NCBI RefSeq assembly: GCF_030272615.1
Contig: NC_081415.1
Location: 191,606,270 to 191,670,269, forward strand
Reading direction: 5' to 3'
Source of the DNA: Cryptomeria japonica
Taxonomy: Eukaryota > Streptophyta > Pinopsida > Cupressales > Cupressaceae
Length of the DNA: 64,000 nt
Shown: positions 48,541 to 60,965 of the stretch, in pieces
Layout of the letters: every line of letters starts with the position of its first letter
Position numbering within the stretch: the stretch's first letter is position 1
Made by a program: the position numbers and the translations under genes
The notes under the pieces: generated by a model
Database searches by the model: none
What the model was told of the DNA's origin: nothing
The model's input: the letters and a program-made list of their open reading frames with translations, nothing else

Positions 48541-49938
48541 TTTGGAGCAAACCCTAAAAATTATATAGCTATTTTATACATAGCCTTGCTCTCCAACCTG
48601 CCATCTTAAAATGGTCAGGACAAATTTCGTCTCACCCCTTTGTCTTTAAAATCTCATTTTGAGGTGTAAATGTGCTTACATTCATTATTCATATGAGAAT
48701 TATAATATGGATAATCAAAATTATGAATTTGATTGTGTAAGTTTTTTGAATATCAATATTTCAGATCAATCGTTAGGATGTTAGAGAGTTAAAGAAGGTA
48801 AAAAATAATCAATGTTGCAGACTCAAACTGACTTAAAATGGAGGGGTGGGGAAGGGAGAGGAGGGGTAGAAAGTTTTTTAAGAATCAAAATTGATCTCAT
48901 GGATTGTGAAAATTTAACAACATTGAATTAAAATTATGTTCTTACGTATTATTTTTAAGGGACATAGGATTTGTTGTGATCAATTATTTGGAGGATGAAA
49001 ATGATTCTTGAATTTCAATTTATGACATTTAAATCCACTTTTTGTATCTCTTTTTGCTAGTTGTTGTGAGTTTAATCTAGCATTTAGTTCATGTGACATG
49101 TTATTATGTCATGGCATCTAAATACATTTACTGTGCACTCAATTTCATAAAGAGAGTTATTTTGGCCCACTTCAATTATAAATGACAATAAATCAATCAA
49201 AAGTATGTCATCATATTGGCCATTTACATGTCTATGAATGTTGCCTTCAATCTTTTTAATAGTTGTTAACTTAGCTCACCAAGGGGTTCGTCCTAGGAGA
49301 ACATTTTTATCGATTGAATCAACAAACTCCTCACCGGTCTCTTTAGATGTCACGTTGACTTCTCAAGCATTTATAAGGTGAAGACAATTAGATTCTAGAA
49401 GAGCATCTTTTGTCAAATCATTTTTCTCTATCCTAAATCAAGTGCACACATGAAACCATTTTTTTAGCAACTAGAATTAACTATGTAGAGTGTGTTGGTT
49501 TAAACTTTTGGATATTCATCACCTTGAGGCAGTTAACTATCTTAGCGAATGAATCTAAAACGACATCAACATTAGTTATTCACCATCAATCCTAGAGCTA
49601 ACCACACCTATCATCTTATTTAATTATCACATTTATTTTGGTTCCCTTTAGGCTTTGCAATACACACTTGTTTCAAATCTAATTGTTTTTTTTTACCTAC
49701 TAACCTTATGTCATTTTTATAGAATTATCCTTTAGGTTTTTTCATTGCTTTATTCTCTACCACCCAATGCCTTTAGAGGTTTGTATGTCATTGATATATC
49801 TTGTGCACTATAGATCCTCTTAAGTTATCATCCCTTCCACATATACATGCATGTGTTGTTCATTTCACTAAATTAATATCATTTGTTATATTGGAACCAT
49901 CCATCCATGATATTCACATGATTTTGTATGTAATAAAT

Positions 49939-50928
49939 ATTGCAAATGTGATGTTTATGGTTGTCATTAATGGTTGTCATTGATGTTAACATATTGTTTT
50001 GGGATTGATTCCTTAAGTTGGTAATCCGGAAGATGTGTTCCCAGAATGTTTGGTGCTCCAAAAGATGTGTTATAGTTGATATTTTGTTTCTTCATGATGA
50101 TGGTGGTTTGGATTTCTCTATTTACTAGATATAGTATTGATTGATTGTATTCATGAGCATCTTGATTCCAATCTTATTTTTGCTAAGGTGAGTAGTGCTA
50201 TTTTGGGTCCAGTTCGATCCAAAATTGGAGAATGAGTAACAACATTTGGGTAGCATATGAGTCATGATTTGGGTCTGGTAATTGTGATGGATGTAACGTG
50301 TTGATTTTTCCATTGAAGTGTGTTGTGGTATGGTCTACTTCTCATTCCATTCCACCACCGGAATGTTTAGTCTTGACCTATTTCAAATCTTTTTTTGGCC
50401 AACTTAAAAGATTATGGTGTCTGAAGACAATGTAAATAAGAGGATGATCTAAATGAACTAATATAGAGATGTATGGAGGATGTATAAGATTGAAAAGGAA
50501 AAATCTGATTATTGTTGATATGTGAAGTGTGCTATTGTTGAGAGGTACCGGAAGTAGTTCTAGTATTGCAGATTGTGTCACAATGGTGGATTCTCTTTTA
50601 TTTCTTCTTCCTTCAGTAGTGAGCCTTTCTAGGTAGTGATCCCTCCTACAGTGAACATTCTAGAAGTGGTCCAACCCTTTGTAAAAATCACCTTAACTAG
50701 TGTCACCCTAATCGGTGATATATATTGAGAACTAACATTCTCCATGGTTTTTCCTTTCTTGGGTTTTCCACATCATATATAGTGTTAATTGTGTGATATG
50801 TTTTTGTGTATGTTCTTTCATGTTATATCAGTTTTAATTAATCATGTTGCTTATTCTGGATCTATGAAAGAATTAAAATTTTAGTTGTCAACTGATTCAC
50901 CCCCCTCTCAGTTGCCTGGACATTTAAA
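49939..50928 (+). mobile_element. Probable solo copia-type LTR in segment C
   Basis: About 990 bp interrupting segment C. AATAAAT occurs on both sides (49932-49938, 50929-50935). It has a GTTGTCATTGATGTTAAC start region and the TTTTTCCTTTC...GGTTTTCC plus GATTCACCCCCCTCTCAG tail. Clean TG...CA ends are not visible at these boundaries, so they may be off by a few bases. Confidence 0.6.
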
Positions 50929-51609
50929 AATAAATGGGGATGCCTTCTCTATCAAGGTATTATTTCAACATCTATGTGTTCATTGATCCTTCATAATATT
51001 CGTGGGTACTTTTCCTTCTCTTTTATATACACCTACTTTATTAATCCATGAACTCCATGATGAATATATTTTTCCTATAGCTAGTGAAAGTGGCGTATGT
51101 GAGCATGATGATGCTTTCTCCTTAATTACCAATCCCTCATTCATGATTAACCTATTTTTATGGCTATAGAACACATTTCTCTATCTTCTTATGTTCTTGT
51201 TATTTTATTCCTATTATTGATGGCATGCTTTGTACTATACATTATTCTATTTGTATGACTTCCTCATCAATACTCAATGTGGTGTGGTGATTAGTACTAT
51301 ACTTTATAATGGAATTGTATGATATGATGATACATCTTTTTATTTTTATGTAGATGATATTTTTGTTTCCTTCTTTTCTTATTAATTACATGATGAAAAT
51401 GATGGTACTACAAATTCTTCCTTATTAAATTGGTTTTTATTACTAATTATGAGTATTTGGATGATGATGTCTCATTTCTCAATGATTCCATTTGAATGGT
51501 AGTGTGTTGCATTGTATTATTTTATATAATTTATTTTACTCTTCTTTAATGGATTAGACATGTATAATCATTTATTTTTAGAGCTATCTCATTTGAGAAT
51601 AATATGGAC

Positions 51610-52500
51610 CCAAATGATGTTAGAATCTCTTATACTAATAATGAATTAAAGGAAAAAATAGAGGGGCAAGCGGGGTCAGTTTTCCACAAGTTAAATAGTT
51701 AATGTTGATTATAAACCATTTACCAGAGCACAATATAAATAGCACAGTGAAATATAAAGCATGAAAGAACAAAACACACAAAACACAAAACACAAAACCT
51801 ACAACTCCCCATGCTCTCCCATGCGCACCTACCCTATCAGAAGTAGCCAAGAGTAAATGCAGCCTGTAGGATTGTAGTAGAAGACAAACTTGGGGATCGC
51901 TTTCTCCAACTTCCTCTTGATGTTGCAACAGTAATAGCTAGTTGAATTTCATGCTAGTAGTTAATTTTCAATTTGAATTTGAATTTGAGGGAAAATATTT
52001 GTGTGCATAGCCCCAAGACAAAAGGGAATAATGTTTCCCAATGTCACTTAATAAGAAACTCAACAAAGAATGTTTTGTTCTCTGAGTGATTCAAAGAATC
52101 TTCAGAAAGTTTGTGTAGCCGTAGCTGTGTTTTGTATTTGTCTTGTTGAGAAATGGTTGTTCCTAACGATACTTAAATAGCTTTAATTGAGTAGCATGTC
52201 AGTTAGAGAGAGCTTTGAGAAGCTTTGTAGTTTGTAAGAGAGCTCAGAGAAGCTCCAGATTGTTAAGTGTTTTGGATCATCTCTAGAAAGCTGCAAATCT
52301 GATTTGTAATCAGTAGTTACAGTCATTTAGTTTATTTCTGAGTTTGTATTTTGTTATTTTAGTTTCATTTCCAGTTTTTAATGGAATAATTAAATCATTG
52401 CACTTCTCCAATTTGTATTTAAATTTTATTCCACATTTGTATTCTCAACTAATTGGGAAATCAGAGTTGTAGTCTCTATGTGTTTGCCCATTTGGAGCAT
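51610..52500 (+). promoter_or_regulatory. Promoter/LTR-like stretch with TATA box
   Basis: CAATATAAATAGCAC (51730-51745) is a good plant TATA context. It is followed by moderately GC-rich sequence, a GAGAAGCT repeat zone (about 52220-52255) and, near 52455, GGGAAATCAGAG, which loosely resembles an initiator-Met primer site. It could be an LTR with a decayed primer site. No partner copy found. Confidence 0.3.
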
Positions 52501-54779
52501 TTTATATATTTGGTGTGATAAATGTAAAATTATCTTAGTTGACAATTGTTTTAGCATAAGCATTTTCAGCAAGGATTATTTACAAGAGCTAAGGACACCT
52601 TTCATGTAGAACTAAGGATTTTATCTCTATTTTTCTATGCAGAATATATTTTCCAAACATAGGTCATATTCATTAAAATTTTTAAGAAAATTATTGAAAT
52701 AGATTTTTATATTGGGAATTTTAAAGATATATGCATCTACATTGATGTGGAAATATATTCACTACTCTAAGGATATAATTTTTTTTTTACTGTTGACAAT
52801 AATTAAAACTAGAGGGAAATAGATTCACAAAATGACACAACGTGTCCATTGAGTTTGATTATCTAACAAACAAAAGATATGACCTATCCACTAAAAAATA
52901 GTTGACTGATTTTAGACTATTAGGATGAGAAGAATTTTGACAAAATATATCTACCGAAAACAAGGATAGATTCACAAAAAGGCCTATAGTTTTTTAAACT
53001 ACAGAGTAACACTTTTGGATAGATACACAATTAAGGATTTCAATAATATGGATTTTTTGAAGTACAAGATAGGTTTTAGAAATGGGATTAGATTTTTCAA
53101 AGATTAAGATAAATCTATTGACTAGTTAGATTGACTTAGCAAAATGAATGAATACCACAATAAAATAAGCATGAGGATAGCTATAGATTAGATTAGTTGA
53201 AGAAACACATCGGTTTATCATATGAAGACAAGCCACAAATACTCATGTCCTAATATTATTGAAGTGGGTGTGACAATTAGTGTAAGAAAATGTGTCTATA
53301 TGAATGATAAATAAAATTAAATCAAAAATACATAAATTATAGAAAACATTTAGATTAGGTGAAGAAAATCAACAGAAAAATAAAATTCCACAAAAGAACC
53401 CATCAAAAAAAAAATTAACTAAAGAGGTCTCTCCTAGACTCTTCACCACCAAGTCTTAGTAGATTGAGTGTCTTGGGGATCAACCAAACACGACAGTGGC
53501 CACTCCTTGAGGCACATCTTTCAGTCTCCCCCCATATATACCTATTTTGATTGAGATCATCCTTTTGTGCGATGAAATCCTTAAGAAATCATCCTAGTGG
53601 GATACAAATGTTATGCACTTTTGATCTCCAAGATCACATGAAGCATGAGGAGAAAACATATGTGTGATTAAATTCTCTTGGGATCACACAAAAAAACCAA
53701 GGTCAACTTATTTTTTTTGATCTCTAGGCTTATAAAATGGTACCAGGAGAGACCATACACCTTTAATTGACCCAAAACATGGAAAAAAGTATTATTTGAC
53801 CCTCTAATCTACTTCAGTTTTTAATTTACCACAAGAAAAAATTGTCTTTGGCTATGGGGTTGAAGAGAAGAAATTAGTAGTTTAGATTCACTTTGATATT
53901 TAAGTAATGATGCCTACAAAAGTGATATTAAATTGATCACACATTGAGATGAGATAACTATTCACTCTACAAAATTATAGAAACTCAAGAAAAAATAGAA
54001 AAAACTAGGAATTGGTATACTTGATACTATTACCAACTGAGAAAGTATATTCGTTTTAAACTACAAATTGATTTTCCTAAGCCCAAAATTTACCTATTTA
54101 CCAAAGTTTAGGATGGTACCACCGATATATGGATAGATTCACTAAAATATTGTCACCTACATAGAAGAAATGAGCTCCATAAAATTTTCAATTTACAATA
54201 TGCTTTCCCAACCTAAGAGTGGATTTTTCAAAATAGATTACCTACATCTAGAAAAAGATTATTAAGTCATTGAAAGAGAGGAATAATTGCTACATCTGAT
54301 GAAAATGACCAAACTAGTAGCATAATAAACCAAATACTTCCCCAATCCAAAACCCGAGATATTAAAAAAGAAAGGAAACATGGGTTCAAGAGGAAAAGAG
54401 TTTTGTCATTCTCCAACCAATATATTTTCTAATTTAACATAGATGCATTCACTAAAGACCTATATTATTTCACCAATCGACAAGTCAAATTCACTAATCT
54501 CAAGATGAATTCATTGATCTAGACCTATAATATGTAAAACACTAAAATTGAAACTTTATGCTAGTTTGACCCATGACATGGGTACTATTGAGCATGCCAT
54601 AAATCTGTGCAAGAAAATGTGTCCATATGAGAAATAAAACAAATCACATTGAAAAACCAAAAATTATAACCAACACTCGAATTAGGAACTATCTCACAAT
54701 AAAATGGTTAGTGCATGATTGATATTCAATAAACCTAAAAACCATTTAAATGAGATATCAAGAAAGATTGAATAAGAAC
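52501..54779 (+). repeat. AT-rich stretch with a diverged direct repeat
   Basis: About 53260-53440 and 54560-54779 share AAGAAAATGTGTC, ATATGA and ATAAATAAAA-like landmarks; the second continues after the LTR insertion at 55682-55740 (AACAAAAGAA). The rest shows no gene. Confidence 0.5.
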
Positions 54780-55681
54780 ATCATGAAAACAAGACAAAGA
54801 ATTCTCATGAAACTCCCATTGCAAGTAGCTCTTCCTTGTCCTCCTTGCCTCCATGAACTTTGCTAGCTCCAAAGTTTGACTAATGGAGAGTTCGAGAGAG
54901 ATGGAGTGAATGTGGATTGTTCTCCTTGTGCTCAACAAGATAGGTGGATTGATATTTGGATTGTGATAGATAGATGAGAATTTGGATTAGAAGAAGATGA
55001 GAGGAGAAATAGGCAGCATGACAATGCATGAGAAGTGGATTCTTTGTGAGGAGAATAGGCTCCAATTTATATATTGGAGAAGGCCAATGGAAGGCCAAGA
55101 TTGATTTGATTATGAAGGGTTGAGATTGATTTTAGATAGAAGGCATGGATCAAGAGTGCCTTGGGAAAATAAATAGGAATATAAAATTCCTTTGGAAGAA
55201 GGGGGGAGAAATTTGAATTCAAAATGAGGAATTAAAAATTCTAAAATAAAGATGCATTGAGGGATTCAAAGAAATTTGAATTTCTTTGAGAGACTCAATG
55301 TTGATGTGACATGAGTGGGAATTAAAAATAGGAGAATAATGATAAGCATGACTATCAGATATTCAAGAAGGATTAATTAGGTTGAGTGGGATTAGGAAAA
55401 AGTGATTTGTAGGAATCACATGAATAGGTTAATTAATTAGAATTAATTAACTGAGTGGGTTTAGAGGAAATAATTATTGGAGGGAACTTTAGAAGAATAG
55501 GGGAATAATTAATTTATTTGATAAATTAATTGTTGGACAATAGTGACAGGATTAATTAAATTAGATTTAATTGATTCTAAGAGGAATAAGGGTAACACAA
55601 TTAAATCAATTAAATGTGTTGATAGGCCTAAATTAATTAAATATTGATTTAATTAATTTTAGATGTCTACAAGAACAAGAA
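54780..55681 (-). mobile_element. Minus-strand solo LTR, TGTAGACACC family
   Basis: On the minus strand it starts TGTAGACATCTAAAATTAA at 55681. AGAAC follows it (55682-55686) and also occurs at 54775-54779, so it is probably a 0.9-kb solo LTR, though its 3' end then lacks CA. A TATA-like ATATATAAAT lies near 55065 (minus). It interrupts the direct repeat described just before. Confidence 0.6.
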
Positions 55682-55761
55682 ATAACATAAACAAAAAACT
55701 CAACAAAAGAATCCTATGCTAGTCTCCCTATTGTATTTGATTTTCTTAATTGATCAATAAA

Positions 55762-56483
55762 TGTTTTCTCAAAATTGAATTTGGGAAACATAATGGCACT
55801 TTCATGAAACTGTGGGAGATTAAATGGATTTTGGAGTTAGAAGATGGAGGGATAGGGTGGAAGATGGAGATCAAAGACCAAGATTGTTTGATTTGTCTCA
55901 AGAAAAGGGGATTATGTCAGGTTGAACAAGGAGAGGGGATGAGAGGATGAAAGGTAAATGGGGTGCATTCAAAAAAAATTCTTAAAGGCAAGTATTGTCC
56001 CCTTCACTCAAAGAGGACAAGGAAGAAATTTAGAATTTATTTGTATGATTATGAGGAAGGAATACCCATACCTCCAAGGAAATGGATTCTTTTCCAAAAA
56101 GAAGAGCATTTAAGGTGTTTGGAATAGGTAGCCCACTTAATTAGGGATTAAGATTGTTCACATTTTTAAGAGAGAGATTAGGAAGATAGTAGGAAAATAT
56201 GGACGATGTGACATGAAAAATGAATTAAATAAATAAAATTTGTTTATTTATTTTTTTGTAGGAAGAGAGGATAAGGATAAGGCTAGATAAATAATTGAAA
56301 TTAATTATCTATATTAGGATATAAATTAGGAAAATAGAAGAAAATGGATTTGGATGAAGATTAAGACACATCCAAACATTAATTAAATAATAAACATATT
56401 ATTTAATAATATATATGGATTATAAATGGGATGAGTTAGGAATTAAATTGATCAAATCTATTGATCAATTTTAGGTTTCTACA
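55762..56483 (-). mobile_element. Minus-strand LTR fragment or short solo LTR, same family
   Basis: It starts TGTAGAAACCTAAAATTGA (minus) at 56483. A possible CA end is at 55762 with flanks ATAAA/ATAAG. It is shorter than relatives (about 720 bp) and has no clear TATA, so an internal deletion is likely. Confidence 0.5.
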
Positions 56484-56809
56484 ATAAGCAAGGATATCAT
56501 AAGAGATTTATATGAGCATAAGTATGAATCATTTGTCATATTTATTTCAATTAAAAATAAGCATGCTAGTAAACATATAGCAATGATCCATAAAAAAATT
56601 AAGCAATGAGTGACCTTTTCTAAGATTTATTTCTAGATAGTTTATTAGGGGAACAACAACCTATTACAGGTGGGTGACTTATACCCGAGAGGTTTATATT
56701 ATTTTATGAATACATGAATAGAGTGTTCATTTATTATCAAGGATATGTGTCCACTTGGTGAACAATAAATCATAACATAAATAGATAAAGCTTAATAATT
56801 TTTTCTCTT

Positions 56810-57849
56810 TTTTTGTGTGAGGTGGTCAATTGATGTTTATGGGTCCCTTTTATGTGAAACATTTTTCGATTCAAAAGAAATAAAAATAGTAACAAAATCA
56901 TGCAAAATCACTAAAAATAATGAAACATTAAAAATAGGAAAAAACGAATCAATATGAACACAAAATCTATTAAGAACGTAGTATGTTGATCTCCTTGATG
57001 CAATGAATTTCTTAGCGACAATATATTCAATGTGTGCTCAAAGATCAAAGATGCATGTAGTTGATAATTATAAAAAGAATGAAAGTTGGCTAAGTGTTGT
57101 GGTTGAATAAAGAGAGATGGAATGAAAGGTTGGGATGGAAGGATGAAGGTTAATGGTGAAGAATCACTAGTTCTCATAACTAATGAAAGGTTTACTACTG
57201 CCAACCTAGGAGAAGAGGTGAGGAGAGGTGGTTGGAAAAGGGGTACACTTGTAGTATAGAAAATACCCTTCCATAAAGGAATTTCTTGTTTCCACACTTT
57301 AAGTACTTGGGAAATGGAAATTTAGGAACTTTAAATTCCTTGGAAGGGGATAAATTTGAAGGAACTTATGTGGGTACCCTCCCAAAAGTGGTTACTATTT
57401 CAGTCTAAGTGGGCAACTTGGGTGGCCATTTATAGCAATGGTTAACCCTCTCCCAAATCACACAGATCAGGGGTGTGCCCATGATAAGAGGAGTATTTAG
57501 TTTGGTTAGAAAGGGTTATTATGAGGCAAGTGGAGATGATGGAGGATTTGACAACTTGAAAGAGATAATGGGATAATTAAAAATTGATTTAATTCAAATG
57601 TGGGGGAAAAGGAGAAAAGTGAAATTAATTAAAAATAAATATGATGATTTATTTAATTAAATAGATGAAGGGCTAAAGGATATAGTCAAAAAGGTAAATT
57701 AATTGACTTGTGGTGATAGGCTAGGGAATAGAAGACTAGCGATAATTAGTTAAATAATTATGTGTTATTTTAATTAACTAAACAATGGGGATAGAGGAGT
57801 AAAGGGGGTAAATTGACCAATTGTCGATGGTTAATTTTAGGTGTCTACA
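56810..57849 (-). mobile_element. Minus-strand LTR, same family, 3' end uncertain
   Basis: It starts TGTAGACACCTAAAATTAA (minus) at 57849, with CTATAAATGG near 57430 as TATA. I could not fix the far end; about 1 kb is assumed from relatives. The minus frame 56911-57297 is translated LTR. Confidence 0.55.
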
Positions 57850-58989
57850 TTATTTTCTATTTTCAAAATGACATTAAAATAATGTCATTTAAAATAAACT
57901 TAAGGATTCCCTAGCATGGAGGAAAAATAGAAGACTAATAATTAGGTAGGTAATGCCCACTTGAGAGGGTGGTATGGAAAAAGGAGCCCAAATGGCCTCT
58001 TAATAGAAGAAAAATGGGTTGGAGAGAAAGAGAAGAATGTATGAATAAAATTGAACAAAAAAGAAGAAAAAGAAGAAGAAATTATTTTAACGTCTACAAG
58101 ATTAAATATAAGATGAAAAAAGAATCCATAAAAAGAAACGATGTGAAAAAACAGAGTTCAAAGGGGCCTACAAGTAGAAAAAATAAAATTTTACCCCTCA
58201 TTTTTACTGTGATCAATAGAAAATTGAGTGGTCTAGAGCTAATCTAACCTTAGAGTATAATGAAAATTGCACCACATGCAATGCATTGTACCAATTTTGT
58301 TCAAGGGACACAATGAGACAAGATAGTCGACCGATAGGTGAGTCCGATAAAACAGTGAAATTTTTTAATTTTTAGTGTTTTTAAGCTACATGAAGTAGAT
58401 TTAGGAGTGATCCTACCAAATCATGTTTCGTTGGTTGAACTTTTCTTGCGCAAACCCACCAAGAGGGCTCTCGCCTAAAATTATGAGGTTGGGTAGAATA
58501 GCGAGGATAAAAATATTTTGGCCGACTTGCTGGGGGACTAGTGGGTTCGCCATGGGATAGGTGAGTACATCGTGTCTACCAAGAAAATAAAAGAAAATAG
58601 AAGCTAGTGGGAAAGAAGAAAACTTAGTGAGACTGAAATGGGTTAGGAGTTGATATTGTAGCAGGCTTGCAAATAAAAGAATAAATCCACAAAAAAAAAG
58701 TGGTAGGTTTGCCTGGATGGTGGGAGCACCAAAAATGTGGTGGCACCAAGAGAAACAAAGTGTGGGTGCACCCTTCAAATGAGTGAGACTGACAAAGGGA
58801 AGGGGAGAGAAGAATGTTAGGGAGAAGAAAAAAGAAAAAATTAAAAAGATAGATAGATCTAGGAGAAATTAATTGATTGTTTTATGCATGATGTGTAGTG
58901 GGGATTAACTAGCAATAGAGTTGAGATAGGAAATTGTGGGTGATGGCTCTAGCAAAGACATTTGGCAATAACTGCTATGTCTAGTTAGA
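57850..58989. other. Sequence without recognised gene, upstream of the PMD relic
   Basis: A-rich to about 58200, then mixed. The minus frame 58413-58778 (121 codons) has no domain. Upstream exons of the PMD gene could lie here but none is visible. Confidence 0.35.
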
Positions 58990-60965
58990 CACAATGGACA
59001 TAGAAAATATTGTCAGTATGCTAACTATTAAGGTGTATATGGCCTTATTGACAATATTAGTAGAGAGGTGGCAGTCGAAGATGACGACCTTTCATCTCTA
59101 TATGGGAGATGATTGTCACCTTGGAGGATGTGTGGCAGATATAGCAACTCCCAACAAGAGGGCGATGGATCATGTTTGATGTCTGCCAAGGCCTTGGGGT
59201 TATTGTTCAAGTGAGTGAATTTACCTTTACACTAAGGGTAACTAGAATTGGAAGGTGCACTCATGTTAGTGTGTGGGATGGAGTTATTTATGTGCACACC
59301 GGTGAGTGGACTACTACTCCCAATTCAAGGTGGAAAACACTTCTGATTGGGGATTACCTTAGTGGTTGTAGATATGGTTTTGAAAACTAAGAGGTTAGCA
59401 AACTTGTACAAGGATTTGCATGTCATTGCATATAGGTGGGGATAGAGCATAGGTTACACGACCTTACTACAGATCTAGGCATGGAAGAACATAGTCGTGA
59501 CATGACCTATGATAATATGGATTGATTGAGATAGGTATCAACCCACGGCATTCAATTTGAGGGGATTTATATGATATTAGAGCTTATAGGTTGATAGGTA
59601 GAGGCAAATGATGGATGTTATAAAGGAGGGTGATATTATATGGTGACCATATAGATATAGTAAGGTATGGATGGATGATGATGATTACATGTCATACATG
59701 ATCACACCTACACATGTGATTGGATGATAGAGATTTATTATCATGCATTATAAACCTGACAGTATTCTCATGCAATTTGTGTCAACAAGGATATACCAAC
59801 AATGTCACATATTTTCACAATGCTCATCAAGGAGACCAAAGATTAGGGGCCACAAGTTGATAGGAGAGTAGCATTGAGAGAGTGGTGAGAGTTGGGGGAG
59901 GCCAAGTGGAATCCTTATGAGGGATTGATGATGTAGGGGTGACAAATAGGTTCTTGGAGTAGAGTTTAGAGCATGAGCTACATAGATGATGGGCCAAGTG
60001 AGGGTAGAGATAGATCCCAAAGATCTAAAGGATGAGGAAAATTATGGGGGGGGAGGTAGAGGTAGAGGGAGGGGGAGGGAGAGATGCATAAGAGAGACAT
60101 TATCACTTCCAATAGCTAATGGGGAGAATTTTTTTGTAGAGGATGTGATTGAGGGGGAGAGGAAGAGAGTCAAGTGGTTATGATGGAGATTGATAAGGCA
60201 CTACTAGCACTAGCACTAGTATAGGGGCATACATAGAGAAGGACCCTAGAGAGAGGGGAGGCAAAAACACAAGGGGAAAACCTAACTTGAGATGTGAGGT
60301 AGCTAAGATAGACCATTATGCAAATGAAAGGTAAAATAGATGGATTGGTTGAAAAGAAAAAAAGCTTGTGAGCACAACTCAACACTATGCATACCAACAA
60401 GGATGAAAGGATGGTGGAGAGAGATGATTTGATGGTAGAGAGATATGCTCTCTAATAGGAGAGAGAGAGAGATCAAGTGATATTAGATCAAGATGATCTG
60501 CATACAACTTGTGATGCTTAGGATTTGGAGTAATCCAAAATAGCTGCAAATGTGACTAGGTTGAGGCAAGAATGAGACACTGCATGCAACAACTTAGGTG
60601 GTGAGGGGAGGATGGATCAGCTAGTGAGGAATGTTAGATGGGCAGTGCATTATATATCCCTATACAAAGCCATTGTACTAGCTAGACAGGGGTAGGCATA
60701 CATACCACTAGTCTTAGTAATACATAGTGGATCGACATAGAGTGGGTCCATACAAAGTGGATCAAAATTAGCTAGGAGTGAGGGGTCAGTGATGTCTCAA
60801 CCAAATTCATCAAGAGGAGGTCCACATACATCTAGGGGTGGATCATAGGGATTAGTGGGAGGGGCACAACTATCACCATCGACTGGAGGTAAAGTATGTA
60901 AATGGGACACGCCAAACCAATCTAAAGAAGGAAGCTCAAGTTGAGCCCTGACTAGAGTCATTTTT
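58990..60965 (+). pseudogene. Plant mobile domain (PMD) protein relic
   Basis: PMD proteins include MAIL1/MAIN-type host factors and proteins carried by plant transposons. Frame 2 gives LVERWQSKMTTFHLYMG; the frame shifts at about 59106 to frame 3, GEMIVTLEDVWQI, stop, QLPTRG. Together these match the PMD pattern ALVERWRPETxTFHLPxGEMTxTLEDV...LP. A second shift near 59385 leads in frame 1 to KRLANLYKDLHVIAYRWG, then TLLQI-stop-AWKNI, VIKEGDIIW-stop-PY (59620-59650) and MHYKPDSILMQF, matching LAxLYxxL, LLQxWAWE, VxWxPY and HxPDRVxRQF. Later parts give an Arg/Gly run, a coiled stretch (about 60390-60590) and a Ser/Gly-rich tail ending near 60965. Many stops mark it as dead. Whether it came from a host gene or a transposon cannot be told. 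Confidence 0.72.

Larger units (their letters stand above)
45905..51500 (+). repeat. Large repeated segment, copy C
   Basis: It matches B from about 45905 and A from about 46320. It is interrupted by solo LTRs at 47007-48067 and about 49939-50928; removing them restores alignment with A and B. Its 3' part (50936-51500) keeps an open Asp/His-rich phrase ending EHDDAFSLITNPS with no assigned family. Confidence 0.72.

Noticed and set aside
56911-57297. 128-codon minus-strand frame
   Set aside because: It falls inside an LTR and has no motif.
58413-58778. 121-codon minus-strand frame
   Set aside because: No domain; it lies opposite the upstream side of the PMD relic and looks like a chance frame.
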